A stretch of DNA of 50,594 bases from an uncultured Bacteroidota bacterium (lineage in GTDB: Bacteria > Bacteroidota > Bacteroidia > Flavobacteriales > Flavobacteriaceae). Positions within the stretch are counted from its first letter, which is position 1. Every line of letters begins with the position of its first letter. The notes below the pieces were generated by a model, which was not told where the DNA came from, did no database searches, and saw only the letters and a program-made list of their open reading frames with translations. Position numbers and translations under genes: made by a program. Shown piece by piece: positions 17,886-26,490 of this stretch. Location of the stretch: positions 1-50,594 of the forward strand of contig CABYBK010000005.1 in the NCBI GenBank assembly GCA_902517245.1, read 5' to 3'.

Positions 17886-18911
17886 ATGAAAAAATTAATC
17901 TTATTATCATTCCTAATCACTACAAGCTGTGTGGAAATTTCAAAAAAAGAAGTAGCTCAGCCTAAATTCGGTCTTGTCATTCATGGAGGTGCAGGAACAA
18001 TTTTAAGAAAAAATATGACTTTAGAAAAAGAAGAGAAATATAGAGCCGTTCTAACTGAAGCTATTCAAGTGGGATATGGAATTTTAAAAAAGGGGGGGAG
18101 TAGCCAAGAGGCTGTAGAAAAAACTATAAATATTATGGAAGACTCTCCATTGTTCAATGCAGGAAAAGGTGCAGTATTAAATTCTAATGCTTCAATAGAG
18201 TTAGATGCATCCTTTATGGAAGGTAAGTCGTTAGGTGCAGGAGCAATCTCTGGTGTAAAAACGGTCAAAAATCCTATTTCAGCAGCAATAAAAGTTATGG
18301 AAGCTTCTCCTCACGTAATGTTATCTGGTTCTGGTGCTGATGCTTTTGCAAATGAGCAAGGTTTAGAAATTGTATCCCCAGAGTATTTCTTAACAGAAAG
18401 AAGAATTAATGCTTTAAAAGAAGTACAGAAAGCATCTTCTATAAGTAAAACAAATCATAAATATCAGAGTAATGACTTTATTAATCAACAGCGTTATGGA
18501 ACTGTAGGATGTGTTGCCTTGGATATTTTTGGAAATCTTGCTGCAGGAACATCTACAGGAGGCATGACAAATAAAAAATGGAATCGTATAGGTGATGCTC
18601 CAATTATTGGAGCAGGAACTTATGCTAATAATGCAACATGTGCAATTTCTTCAACAGGGTGGGGTGAGTTTTTTATTCGTACAGTTGTTGCTCACGACAT
18701 TTCCGCTCTAATGGAATATAAAAAACTTTCCATCCAAGATGCTGCTTATGAGGTAATTCACAATAAAGTTGCCAAACTAGGTGGAGATGGAGGAGTAATT
18801 GGAATTGATACCAAAGGGAACATGATGATGGAAATGAATACTCCAGGAATGTATCGTGCAAAAATGGATGCTTCGGGTAAGTTAGAAGTTAAAATATATG
18901 AGGATGAATAA
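17886..18911 (+). CDS. Isoaspartyl peptidase/L-asparaginase (Ntn-hydrolase), probable lipoprotein
   Basis: The 341-residue product is a plant-type asparaginase. FGLVIHGGAGTI lies near residue 30, and the autocleavage site is RYGTVGCVALD, where the Thr of GTVG becomes the N-terminal nucleophile. GTSTGGMTNKKWNRIGDAPI follows and GGDGGVIGIDTKGN lies in the beta subunit. The enzyme hydrolyses beta-aspartyl dipeptides and asparagine. The first residues (LLSFLITTSC, Cys15) form a signal with a lipobox-like end, so the protein is probably exported and lipid-anchored. It stands alone in its direction. Confidence 0.9.
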   Translation: MKKLILLSFLITTSCVEISKKEVAQPKFGLVIHGGAGTILRKNMTLEKEEKYRAVLTEAIQVGYGILKKGGSSQEAVEKTINIMEDSPLFNAGKGAVLNSNASIELDASFMEGKSLGAGAISGVKTVKNPISAAIKVMEASPHVMLSGSGADAFANEQGLEIVSPEYFLTERRINALKEVQKASSISKTNHKYQSNDFINQQRYGTVGCVALDIFGNLAAGTSTGGMTNKKWNRIGDAPIIGAGTYANNATCAISSTGWGEFFIRTVVAHDISALMEYKKLSIQDAAYEVIHNKVAKLGGDGGVIGIDTKGNMMMEMNTPGMYRAKMDASGKLEVKIYEDE

Positions 18912-19028
18912 AGGCTTAATATTATACCTTAATTTTATATAATATCCTTTAAAAATATGAATTACTTCTATTTATGCTTGAATCTAAGAGCAATTTGGTA
19001 TGAAAAATTACATAATTAATCTTTAGTA

Positions 19029-20123
19029 ATGGAAGAATTTACCGTTACAGAGCAAAGAAAAATTATTCATATTGATATGGATGCTTTTTTTGCTTCTGTA
19101 GAACAGCTAGATCACCCAGAATTAAGAGGAAAACCAATTGCTGTTGGAGGTTCTAGCTCAAGAGGTGTTGTTGCTGCAGCAAGTTATGAAGCTAGAGTTT
19201 ATGGAGTTCGAAGTGCGATGAGCGGAATTGTTGCTAAAAAACTTTGTCCGCATTTGATATTTACAAAGCCACGTTTTGAAAGATATAAAGATATTTCAAA
19301 GCAAATTCAAGGAATATTTTTAGAATATACATCAATGGTTGAGCCCCTTTCTTTAGACGAAGCATTTCTTGATGTTTCTGGTTATCCATCTGCTACACTT
19401 ATTGCTGAAGAAATAAGGAGTAAAATAAAAATTGAAACTGGTTTGACAGCATCAGCTGGAATATCAATAAATAAATTTTTATCCAAGATAGCTAGTGATT
19501 GGAATAAACCTGATGGTCAAAAGACTCTTCCTCCAGGAGATGTTTCAAAGTTTTTGGAATCACTAGATGTAAAAAAATTTCATGGGATTGGTAAAAAAAC
19601 AAAACTCAAAATGTATCAACTAGGAATATTCAATGGTAAAGATCTAAAAAAACAAACAGAAGATTTTTTAAATTTCCATTTTGGAAAAGCAGGGAAATAT
19701 TATTATGAGGTAGCTAGAGGAGTTCATAACAGTCCTGTTAAACCACAGCGTATTCCAAAATCTGTAGGCGTAGAAAGAACTTTTGAAAAAAATTTGAGTA
19801 GTGAACTTTTCTTGGTGGAGAAATTGGAAAGTTTAGCAGACCAACTAGAAAAAAGACTTTTAAAAAACAAATTGTCAGGTAAAACTATCACACTTAAAAT
19901 TAAGTACAGCGATTTTAAACAGCAAACAAGAAGTAAAACGGGAAACTTATATTTATCAAATAAAGATTTAATATTAGAGCGAGTTAAAGATTTACTATAT
20001 CAAGAAGAATTATCTAATTCAGTTAGATTGATAGGGATTTCTTTGTCTAGTCTTAATACCTTAAGAGTTGAAAACAAAACTAAATTATCAAAAAAACCTT
20101 CACAATTGAGCCTCCCCTTTTAG
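19029..20123 (+). CDS. dinB: DNA polymerase IV (Y family)
   Basis: The 364-residue product has the Y-family palm motifs IIHIDMDAFFASVEQ and SLDEAFLDVSG with catalytic acidic residues, the steric-gate region FFASVE, and a helix-hairpin-helix near FHGIGKKTKLK. The little-finger domain follows from about residue 245. The protein ends in QLSLPF (359-364), which fits the QLxLxF beta-clamp binding motif. It performs translesion synthesis. The dinB stop (20121-20123) interlocks with the convergent pyk stop. Confidence 0.95.
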   Translation: MEEFTVTEQRKIIHIDMDAFFASVEQLDHPELRGKPIAVGGSSSRGVVAAASYEARVYGVRSAMSGIVAKKLCPHLIFTKPRFERYKDISKQIQGIFLEYTSMVEPLSLDEAFLDVSGYPSATLIAEEIRSKIKIETGLTASAGISINKFLSKIASDWNKPDGQKTLPPGDVSKFLESLDVKKFHGIGKKTKLKMYQLGIFNGKDLKKQTEDFLNFHFGKAGKYYYEVARGVHNSPVKPQRIPKSVGVERTFEKNLSSELFLVEKLESLADQLEKRLLKNKLSGKTITLKIKYSDFKQQTRSKTGNLYLSNKDLILERVKDLLYQEELSNSVRLIGISLSSLNTLRVENKTKLSKKPSQLSLPF

Positions 20124-21547
20124 ATAGTTGTTACGCGAAGGGTATTTACCATACCTTTTGATTTTATTGGCATGGCAGTCAAATTTATAACGAAATCATC
20201 TTTTTCTACATATCCTTTTTCTTCAGCAATATCATTTATTTCTTCAATAGTTTTATCAGTACTATTAAAGTTGTTATAATAAAAAGTTTTCACTCCCCAT
20301 AACAAACTTAACTGATTTAAAATCCTTTTATTCGAGGTAAAAACTAAGATATGTGATTGAGGTCGCCAGGCAGAAATTTGAAATGCAGTGTATCCGCTAT
20401 TCGTAAGAGTGCTTACTGCTTTAGCTGAAATATCGTTAGCCAAAAGTGCTGCATGATAGCAAATGGATTTTGTGATAAACCTTTTTGTTCGAATCTTAGG
20501 TGGACTTTGAGGGACATTTATCAATTCTGAATTTTCAACAGATATTAAAATATTATTCATTGTATTGATTACTTCTACTGGATATTTTCCCACAGAAGTC
20601 TCCCCTGAAAGCATTACAGCATCTGCACCATCCATTACAGAATTTGCAACATCATTTACTTCCGCCCTAGTAGGAGTTAAACTTTCGATCATGGTCTCCA
20701 TCATCTGAGTTGCTATTATAATTGGAATTCGAGATTTTTTGGCTAAATGCACCAAACGTTTTTGAATTAAAGGCACTTCTTGCGCAGGAACTTCAACTCC
20801 AAGATCACCTCTTGCTACCATTAATCCGTCTGAATAGGCAATTATCTTGTCTATATTTTCAATTGCTTCTGGCTTTTCAATTTTAGCAATAATTGGAATT
20901 TTTATATCAATATGTTTTGACATTAAATTTTTTAAATCAATAATGTCTTGACTAAAACGAACAAAAGAAAGAGCAATCCAATCAATATCTTGTGTAAACA
21001 TATACTCAGCATCTTGAATATCTTTTTCAGTTAAAGCTGGGAGAGAAATATTTGTATTAGGAAGGTTAACTCCTTTTTTTGATTTAAAATCTCCTCCTTG
21101 GATAACTTTAGCTTCAACCTCATTTTTTTTATTTGTAGAAATAACCTCGAAAATCAACTTTCCATCATCTAATAAAATTCTCTCACCTTTCGAAACGTCT
21201 TTTGGAAAGTTTTTGTAGTTCATGTAAGCCTTTTTAGAATTTCCTATAAAAGGTTTTTCAGTTGAGAATATTACTCGATCTCCAGGTTTTAAAAAAGAAC
21301 CTTCTTTAATTTCACCAATTCTTAGCTTAGGGCCTTGTAGATCACCCATAATAGCCGTGTTGGTATTAAGCTTTACATCTACCTTCCTGATCATCTTTAT
21401 GCGATCAGAAACATTTTTATAATCGGCGTGAGAGAAGTTAACACGAAAAACATTGACTCCACCGAGAATCATTTTTTCGATTGTATCTTCTGAGGAGGTA
21501 GCAGGGCCTAATGTTGCTACAATTTTTGTTTTTTTAATAAAATCCAT
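20120..21547 (-). CDS. pyk: Pyruvate kinase
   Basis: This glycolytic enzyme of 475 residues converts phosphoenolpyruvate and ADP to pyruvate and ATP. Visible motifs are TKIVATLGPATSSEDTIEKM, FRVNFSHADY, GDLQGPKLRIGEI, IPIIAKIEKPEAIENID (catalytic Lys), DGLMVARGDLGVEVP and MDGADAVMLSGETSVGKYP. The C-terminal domain is complete. It is the last gene of the acpP operon; its start codon overlaps the preceding stop by one base (TAATG). Confidence 0.96.
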   Translation of the reverse strand: MDFIKKTKIVATLGPATSSEDTIEKMILGGVNVFRVNFSHADYKNVSDRIKMIRKVDVKLNTNTAIMGDLQGPKLRIGEIKEGSFLKPGDRVIFSTEKPFIGNSKKAYMNYKNFPKDVSKGERILLDDGKLIFEVISTNKKNEVEAKVIQGGDFKSKKGVNLPNTNISLPALTEKDIQDAEYMFTQDIDWIALSFVRFSQDIIDLKNLMSKHIDIKIPIIAKIEKPEAIENIDKIIAYSDGLMVARGDLGVEVPAQEVPLIQKRLVHLAKKSRIPIIIATQMMETMIESLTPTRAEVNDVANSVMDGADAVMLSGETSVGKYPVEVINTMNNILISVENSELINVPQSPPKIRTKRFITKSICYHAALLANDISAKAVSTLTNSGYTAFQISAWRPQSHILVFTSNKRILNQLSLLWGVKTFYYNNFNSTDKTIEEINDIAEEKGYVEKDDFVINLTAMPIKSKGMVNTLRVTTI

Positions 21548-22014
21548 TAATCAAATATTAAATTCATTCGGGTTTTATTGTTTGGATAAACATTGTATGC
21601 CGTCACTACCATTGAAAAATTATTTAATTGAATTTTAATCGTTTTTAGTATTTCAAAATGAGTAGATTTTATAAAAAAATCAGCTCCTTTAAATTCTGGA
21701 ATTAAATATACTTCATTTCTTTCTGGGAATTCAAATAAACTGTTGCTATTTGCTTCAGAATTAGAACTTTCATGTATGAATTTATTTGATATCAAATGGC
21801 ACTTTAACTCAGAATATAAATCCTTCCACTCGAATAAAGAAAAACTCCCTCTATTATTTTCGCTAATAAAATCTTTTTTGCGTTTTAATAGTATTTTATT
21901 TTGTTTATTAACATAATATGCGAGTTGATACGCTTCTAATGTCGAATGGATAGCAATGAAGTATTCATCTGAAGAACTTTCTTCAATTTTTAGCTTATAA
22001 ATCTTATTTGCCAT
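21547..22014 (-). CDS. IPExxxVDY-family protein
   Basis: This 155-residue protein lies between rnc and pyk, the usual place of the IPExxxVDY family in Bacteroidota. It contains YLIPEFKGADFFIK, a degenerate match to the name motif (VDY replaced by ADF). It is small, mixed alpha/beta and soluble, and no function is established. The frame opens at 22041 inside rnc; the start at 22014 (MANKIYKLKIEE) matches the expected N-terminus, overlapping rnc by 11 nt. Confidence 0.75.
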   Translation of the reverse strand: MANKIYKLKIEESSSDEYFIAIHSTLEAYQLAYYVNKQNKILLKRKKDFISENNRGSFSLFEWKDLYSELKCHLISNKFIHESSNSEANSNSLFEFPERNEVYLIPEFKGADFFIKSTHFEILKTIKIQLNNFSMVVTAYNVYPNNKTRMNLIFD

Positions 22015-22759
22015 TGGAAGCATGAATTGGCTTTGGTGCAATTTTTAAAATTCGTGCTGCTATCTTAGCGGCTTTCTCTTCAGCTTTCTTCTTTGACTTA
22101 GCTTTTGATTTTGCTAATAATTCATCATCCAAAAGTATCTTCGCACAGTAAAATGCTTTTGGATCTAAACCAAAATCATCTTGAATTATGAATTTTATTT
22201 CTTTCTTTTCTTTTTGCCCCCATTCAATTAAAAATGCTTTGTAACTCAATACTAAATTGTCTAAACTAGACATATCGATAAATGGTTTGATAATTTCTTT
22301 AATGACGTAACTCTTTGTTTTTCTGTATCCTATATCCACAAATATTGCACCAATTAGAGATTCTAGAAGATTACCATGTATATCATCACCAAAATTTTTA
22401 TTGCTTTTAGATATTTGGGCTAACTTAAAAAGCCCCATTTCTTTACCAATTTGATTTAGTTTAGTTCGACTAACAATTTTTGCACGCAACTTTGTTAAAT
22501 TCCCTTCTTTAGCTTTTGGGTAATAAAAGTATAAATATTCTGCAACGATAGCTGTTAACAGAGCATCTCCCAGAAATTCTAAGCGTTCAAAGTTTATGGC
22601 TTTACCATTAGAATCTTTTAAATTGAGAGAACTATGGGTAAATGCTTCTTCATATATCTTTTTATTAAAAACTCTAAAACCTAATTTTTGCTGGATTTGG
22701 ACAAAAAAATTCCCGGATGTTGCCATTCGGGAATTAAATATGTATTTAAAAATATTCAC
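22004..22759 (-). CDS. rnc: Ribonuclease III
   Basis: The 251-residue product has the RNase III domain with the signature ERLEFLGDALLTAIVAEYLY, and downstream GNLLESLIGAIFVDIGYRKT, supplying the catalytic acidic residues. A C-terminal double-stranded-RNA binding domain (about 180-245) ends KSKAKSKKKAEEKAAKIAAR. It cleaves dsRNA in rRNA and mRNA processing. It follows fabF by 9 nt. Confidence 0.94.
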   Translation of the reverse strand: MNIFKYIFNSRMATSGNFFVQIQQKLGFRVFNKKIYEEAFTHSSLNLKDSNGKAINFERLEFLGDALLTAIVAEYLYFYYPKAKEGNLTKLRAKIVSRTKLNQIGKEMGLFKLAQISKSNKNFGDDIHGNLLESLIGAIFVDIGYRKTKSYVIKEIIKPFIDMSSLDNLVLSYKAFLIEWGQKEKKEIKFIIQDDFGLDPKAFYCAKILLDDELLAKSKAKSKKKAEEKAAKIAARILKIAPKPIHASNGK

Positions 22760-22768
22760 ACCATTAAA

Positions 22769-24019
22769 TTAGTTTAATTTTTTAAACAATACACATGCAT
22801 TATGTCCCCCAAAACCGAAAGTGTTGGATAAGGCAATATTAACATTTCTTTTTTGAGCCTTTCCAAATGTGAAATTGATTTTTTGATCAATATCTTCATC
22901 TGGTGTTTTGTGGTTGATAGTTGGCGGAACAATTCCATGTTTAATTGCCATTATTGAGGCTATAGCTTCAATTGCTCCTGCAGCTCCTAAAAGATGTCCA
23001 GTCATAGATTTAGTTGAATTAATATTCATTTTATAAGTATGATTTTTAAATACTTTAACTATGGCATTTGATTCGGCTACATCACCAAGAGGAGTTGAAG
23101 TTCCATGCATATTAATTATGTCAACTTCCTGAGTATTAATTTCAGCATCTTTAAGACAATTTTCCATCACCTTTATAGCTCCTAGGCCTTCGGGATGAGG
23201 TGCTGTCATGTGATATGCATCGGAAGAAAGTCCACCTCCTGCCAATTCAGCGTAAATTGTTGCACCTCTTTTTACAGCATGTTCGTATGACTCCAAAATC
23301 AGAGCTCCAGCTCCTTCACCCAAAACAAAACCATCACGGTCTTTATCAAATGGGCGTGAGGCAGATTTAGGGTCGTTATTTCTTTTTGAAAGGGCATGCA
23401 TTGCATTAAATCCTCCTATACCTGCTTTGGTAACAGCAGCTTCAGATCCACCAGTAACAATAATATCTGAATAACCCAAGCGAATATAATTTAATGCATC
23501 AATCATTGCGTTTGATGCCGAAGCACATGCAGAAACGGTAGTAAAGTTTGGCCCTTTAAATCCATATTTTATAGAAATTAAACCTGGAGCTATATCTGCT
23601 ATCATCTTAGGAATAAAGAATGGATTAAATCTAGGGTTTTCGTTGCCTGCTGAAAAATTGAGAACCTCATTTTGAAAGGTTTCTAAACCTCCAATACCAG
23701 CGCCCCAAATAACCCCAACGCGATCTTTATCAATTTTATCCAATGGAATTTGGGCATCTTCAATAGCTTCTGCTACAGAAACTAATGCATATTGCGCAAA
23801 ACGATCATACTTTCTGGATTCCTTTCTATCGAAGTGATCTAATGGATCAAAGTTTTTAAGTTCACAAGCGAACTGTGTTTTAAATAAAGAAGGATCAAAG
23901 TAGGAAATACGATCAGCACCACTTTTTCCAGATAATAGACCCTTCCAATAAGCAGGGAGGGTATTGCCAATTGGCGTAAGGGCACCCAATCCGGTAACTA
24001 CTACACGTCTTGGTTTCAT
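22769..24019 (-). CDS. fabF: 3-oxoacyl-ACP synthase II
   Basis: The 416-residue beta-ketoacyl-ACP synthase carries the C-H-H triad: Cys in TVSACASASNAMIDA, His in INMHGTSTPLGD and His in SMTGHLLGAAGAIEA. It begins RRVVVTGLGALTPIGN and ends NTFGFGGHNACVLF, typical of FabF. It extends fatty acids in the cytosol, using the acyl carrier protein encoded 9 nt upstream. Confidence 0.97.
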   Translation of the reverse strand: MKPRRVVVTGLGALTPIGNTLPAYWKGLLSGKSGADRISYFDPSLFKTQFACELKNFDPLDHFDRKESRKYDRFAQYALVSVAEAIEDAQIPLDKIDKDRVGVIWGAGIGGLETFQNEVLNFSAGNENPRFNPFFIPKMIADIAPGLISIKYGFKGPNFTTVSACASASNAMIDALNYIRLGYSDIIVTGGSEAAVTKAGIGGFNAMHALSKRNNDPKSASRPFDKDRDGFVLGEGAGALILESYEHAVKRGATIYAELAGGGLSSDAYHMTAPHPEGLGAIKVMENCLKDAEINTQEVDIINMHGTSTPLGDVAESNAIVKVFKNHTYKMNINSTKSMTGHLLGAAGAIEAIASIMAIKHGIVPPTINHKTPDEDIDQKINFTFGKAQKRNVNIALSNTFGFGGHNACVLFKKLN

Positions 24020-24028
24020 GAAACTTTT

Positions 24029-24262
24029 TTAGTCTATTTGTTCAATGAATTTGATTGCTTGACCCACAGTTGCAATATTTTCGGCCTGATCATCCGGAAT
24101 TTGAATATCAAATTCTTTTTCGAACTCCATAATCAATTCGACCGTATCTAGTGAGTCTGCACCTAAGTCATTAGTGAAACTTGCTTCATCTACAACTTCA
24201 TTTTCGTCTACACCTAATTTATCAACTATAATGGCTTTTACTCTTGATGAAATATCTGACAT
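24029..24262 (-). CDS. acpP: Acyl carrier protein
   Basis: The 77-residue acidic four-helix protein carries the phosphopantetheine site [17 protein letters not shown] with Ser near residue 37. Ends and length match AcpP. It heads the acpP-fabF-rnc-IPExxxVDY-pyk operon and is divergent from purN. Confidence 0.97.
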   Translation of the reverse strand: MSDISSRVKAIIVDKLGVDENEVVDEASFTNDLGADSLDTVELIMEFEKEFDIQIPDDQAENIATVGQAIKFIEQID

Positions 24263-24293
24263 AATAAATCTTTGTTTAAGTTTAAAGTGTCAA

Positions 24294-24301
24294 CAAAAAT
24301 A
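24294..24301 (-). promoter_or_regulatory. Candidate -7 element (TATTTTTG) upstream of acpP
   Basis: On the minus strand TATTTTTG lies 31 nt before the acpP ATG and matches the flavobacterial -7 box TAnnTTTG. No TTG is seen at the expected -33 spacing, so this is a half-match only. Confidence 0.3.
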
Positions 24302-24414
24302 TAAAACTTTAAAGGAATTAGACTTATTAGGATTGAATATTAACCTTAATTTTGAAATGTATTTATAGGAATGCCTAACTAAACTTAGGAAATCACTATG
24401 TTTTTTTATCAAAA

Positions 24415-24990
24415 ATGGCAAAAAGAATTATATTAATAGCATCTGGGAATGGTTCTAACGTTGAGAATATATGTAGCTTTTTTGAAAAAGATCAAAAAAT
24501 TTTTGTTGTAGGTGTTTACACAAATAACCCAAAAGCAAAAGTAATTGATAGAGTTTTTCGTTTTGGTATAAAAACTAAGGTGTTTGATAAAGAAGCTTTT
24601 ACAAATGGGGAATTGATTAGTATAATTAAAAAACAAAAACCTGATCTAATAGTTTTAGCAGGATTTTTATGGAAAATTGGATCTGATTGGTTGAATGAAT
24701 TTCCATATAAGATAATTAATATACATCCTGCCTTATTGCCTAAATATGGAGGTAAAGGGATGTATGGAAAACACGTACATAGGGCAGTAAAAAATAATAA
24801 TGACGAAGAAACGGGAATTACAATTCATTATGTAAATGAATCATATGATGAAGGAGCAATAATTTTTCAATCAAGAGTTAAAATTGATAATGAAGATTCA
24901 ATAGACACGATAGCTTCAAAAGTACATGAACTTGAGTATGCTAATTTCCCTAAAGTTATTCATCGTTTATTAAATAAGGAAAACAAGTGA
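24415..24990 (+). CDS. purN: Phosphoribosylglycinamide formyltransferase
   Basis: The 191-residue PurN has the glycine-rich N-terminus ASGNGSNVENI, and the catalytic Asn/His in INIHPALLPKYGGKGMYG. The catalytic Asp lies in NESYDEGAIIFQ. It transfers a formyl group from 10-formyl-THF to GAR in purine synthesis. Its stop overlaps the rnhA GTG start. Confidence 0.93.
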   Translation: MAKRIILIASGNGSNVENICSFFEKDQKIFVVGVYTNNPKAKVIDRVFRFGIKTKVFDKEAFTNGELISIIKKQKPDLIVLAGFLWKIGSDWLNEFPYKIINIHPALLPKYGGKGMYGKHVHRAVKNNNDEETGITIHYVNESYDEGAIIFQSRVKIDNEDSIDTIASKVHELEYANFPKVIHRLLNKENK

Positions 24991-25469
24991 AAGCCAAGTC
25001 GGTATATCTATACACTGATGGATCATCTCTTGGGAATCCAGGACCAGGAGGCTATGGGATTATTTTAGAATGGGTAGGTATGTCATATGTAAAAGAATTT
25101 TCAGCTGGATTTTACCTTACAACCAATAATCGTATGGAGTTATTGGCTGTAATTAAAGGGCTTGAATTACTTAAAAACCCAGAGATGGAGGTAGTAGTAT
25201 ATTCGGATTCTAAATATGTAGTCGATGCAGTAGAAAAAAAATGGTTGTTTGATTGGGAGAAAAAACATTTTAAGGGGAAAAAGAACGCCGATCTTTGGGA
25301 AAGATTTTTAAAGGTTTACAGAAAACATAAGATTTATTTTCAGTGGATTAAGGGCCATAATAAGCATCCTCAAAATGAGCGTTGTGATGAATTAGCAGTA
25401 AAAGCAGCGAAAGGGAAAAATTTATTGCAAGATCAAGTTTTTGAACAAACAGAAAAAAATAAATCTTAA
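24987..25469 (+). CDS. rnhA: Ribonuclease HI
   Basis: The 160-residue product has the full RNase H active site: Asp in YTDGSSLGNPGPGGYG, Glu in NRMELLAVIKGLE, Asp in VVYSDSKYVVDA and the final Asp in NERCDELAVKAA. It removes RNA from RNA-DNA hybrids. It begins with GTG at 24987, giving a GTGA overlap with the purN stop; no closer ATG would keep the first beta strand. Confidence 0.93.
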   Translation: MKAKSVYLYTDGSSLGNPGPGGYGIILEWVGMSYVKEFSAGFYLTTNNRMELLAVIKGLELLKNPEMEVVVYSDSKYVVDAVEKKWLFDWEKKHFKGKKNADLWERFLKVYRKHKIYFQWIKGHNKHPQNERCDELAVKAAKGKNLLQDQVFEQTEKNKS

Positions 25470-25536
25470 CATAAAAAATATTCAAAGTCTTTTGCAAATG
25501 TTTTTATTAAAACACCAATAAGGAACTAGAGTTTTT

Positions 25537-25544
25537 TATTTTTG
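25537..25544 (+). promoter_or_regulatory. Candidate -7 element (TATTTTTG) next to the PfkB start
   Basis: TATTTTTG ends only 4 nt before the ATG at 25549. If used, transcription would start at or next to the start codon, giving a leaderless mRNA. No TTG is present at the expected -33 spacing, so support is weak. Confidence 0.25.
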
Positions 25545-25548
25545 TAAT

Positions 25549-26475
25549 ATGAATAACAAACTTCTTGTTGTTGGAACCATGGCATATGATTCTATTGAAT
25601 CTCCTTTTGGTAAAACAGGAAAAATTTTAGGTGGATGTGCAACATATATTGGTTTGGCAGCTTCACAATTCAAAACCTCATGTACTTTAGTTTCGGTTGT
25701 AGGAGATGATTTTAAAAAATCTTACATGGACTTGCTCAAGTCCAAAGGGATTGATCTTTCTGGGGTTGAACTAATTTCCGGTGAAAAAACTTTTTTTTGG
25801 AAAGGAAAATATCATAACGATTTAAACTCAAGAACTACACTAGATACTCAGCTTAATGTTTTGACTAAATTCAAACCTAAGGTTCCAGATAATTTTAAAA
25901 ATGCCAGTATTGTACTTCTCGGAAATTTAGACCCCAATTTACAAGGGGATGTTCTGAGTCAAATGAATAACCCTAAATTAGTCATAATGGACACTATGAA
26001 TTTTTGGATTGATAGTTATCGAGATAAATTAGATGAGGTAATTTCGAAAGTAGATGTTTTTTCTTTAAACGATGAGGAGGCTCGTCAAATTACACGTACT
26101 CATTCATTAGTGGAATCCGCTCAAAAATTACATGCAATGGGACCTAGTTATGTTATAATAAAAAAGGGTGAACACGGAGCTTTGCTTTTTAATGGCGAAA
26201 AAATATTTTGTGCACCTGCTCTTCCACTTGAAGAAGTTTTTGACCCAACAGGTGCTGGTGATAGTTTCATTGGGGGGTTTGCGGGATATTTATCTCAATG
26301 CGGAAGAATTACATTTGAGGAGATGAAAACCGCTACTATAATGGGTTCTGCGTTGGCCTCTTTTACAGTTCAAAAGTTTGGTACAGAATCATTAGAAAAC
26401 ATAACACCTGAAAGATTTAATCAACGTATACAAGCTTTTAAATCATTAACAAAATTTGAAATTGAATTAACATAA
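25549..26475 (+). CDS. PfkB-family sugar/nucleoside kinase
   Basis: The 308-residue ribokinase-fold protein has an N-terminal glycine pair (LGGCATYIGLAASQF) and the C-terminal catalytic signature FDPTGAGDSFIGGFAG with the catalytic Asp. VIIKKGEHGALLF precedes it. The phosphoryl acceptor cannot be read from sequence. It lies 15 nt upstream of the PurF-like gene, a pairing that I recall as common in Bacteroidota, so a link to nucleotide or ribose metabolism is plausible. Confidence 0.87.
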   Translation: MNNKLLVVGTMAYDSIESPFGKTGKILGGCATYIGLAASQFKTSCTLVSVVGDDFKKSYMDLLKSKGIDLSGVELISGEKTFFWKGKYHNDLNSRTTLDTQLNVLTKFKPKVPDNFKNASIVLLGNLDPNLQGDVLSQMNNPKLVIMDTMNFWIDSYRDKLDEVISKVDVFSLNDEEARQITRTHSLVESAQKLHAMGPSYVIIKKGEHGALLFNGEKIFCAPALPLEEVFDPTGAGDSFIGGFAGYLSQCGRITFEEMKTATIMGSALASFTVQKFGTESLENITPERFNQRIQAFKSLTKFEIELT

Positions 26476-26490
26476 TATTAGATTATTCTC

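Noticed and set aside
24347-24354. TAATTTTG box upstream of purN
   Set aside because: The nearest TTG is only 11 nt away instead of about 20, and such boxes are common by chance in this sequence.
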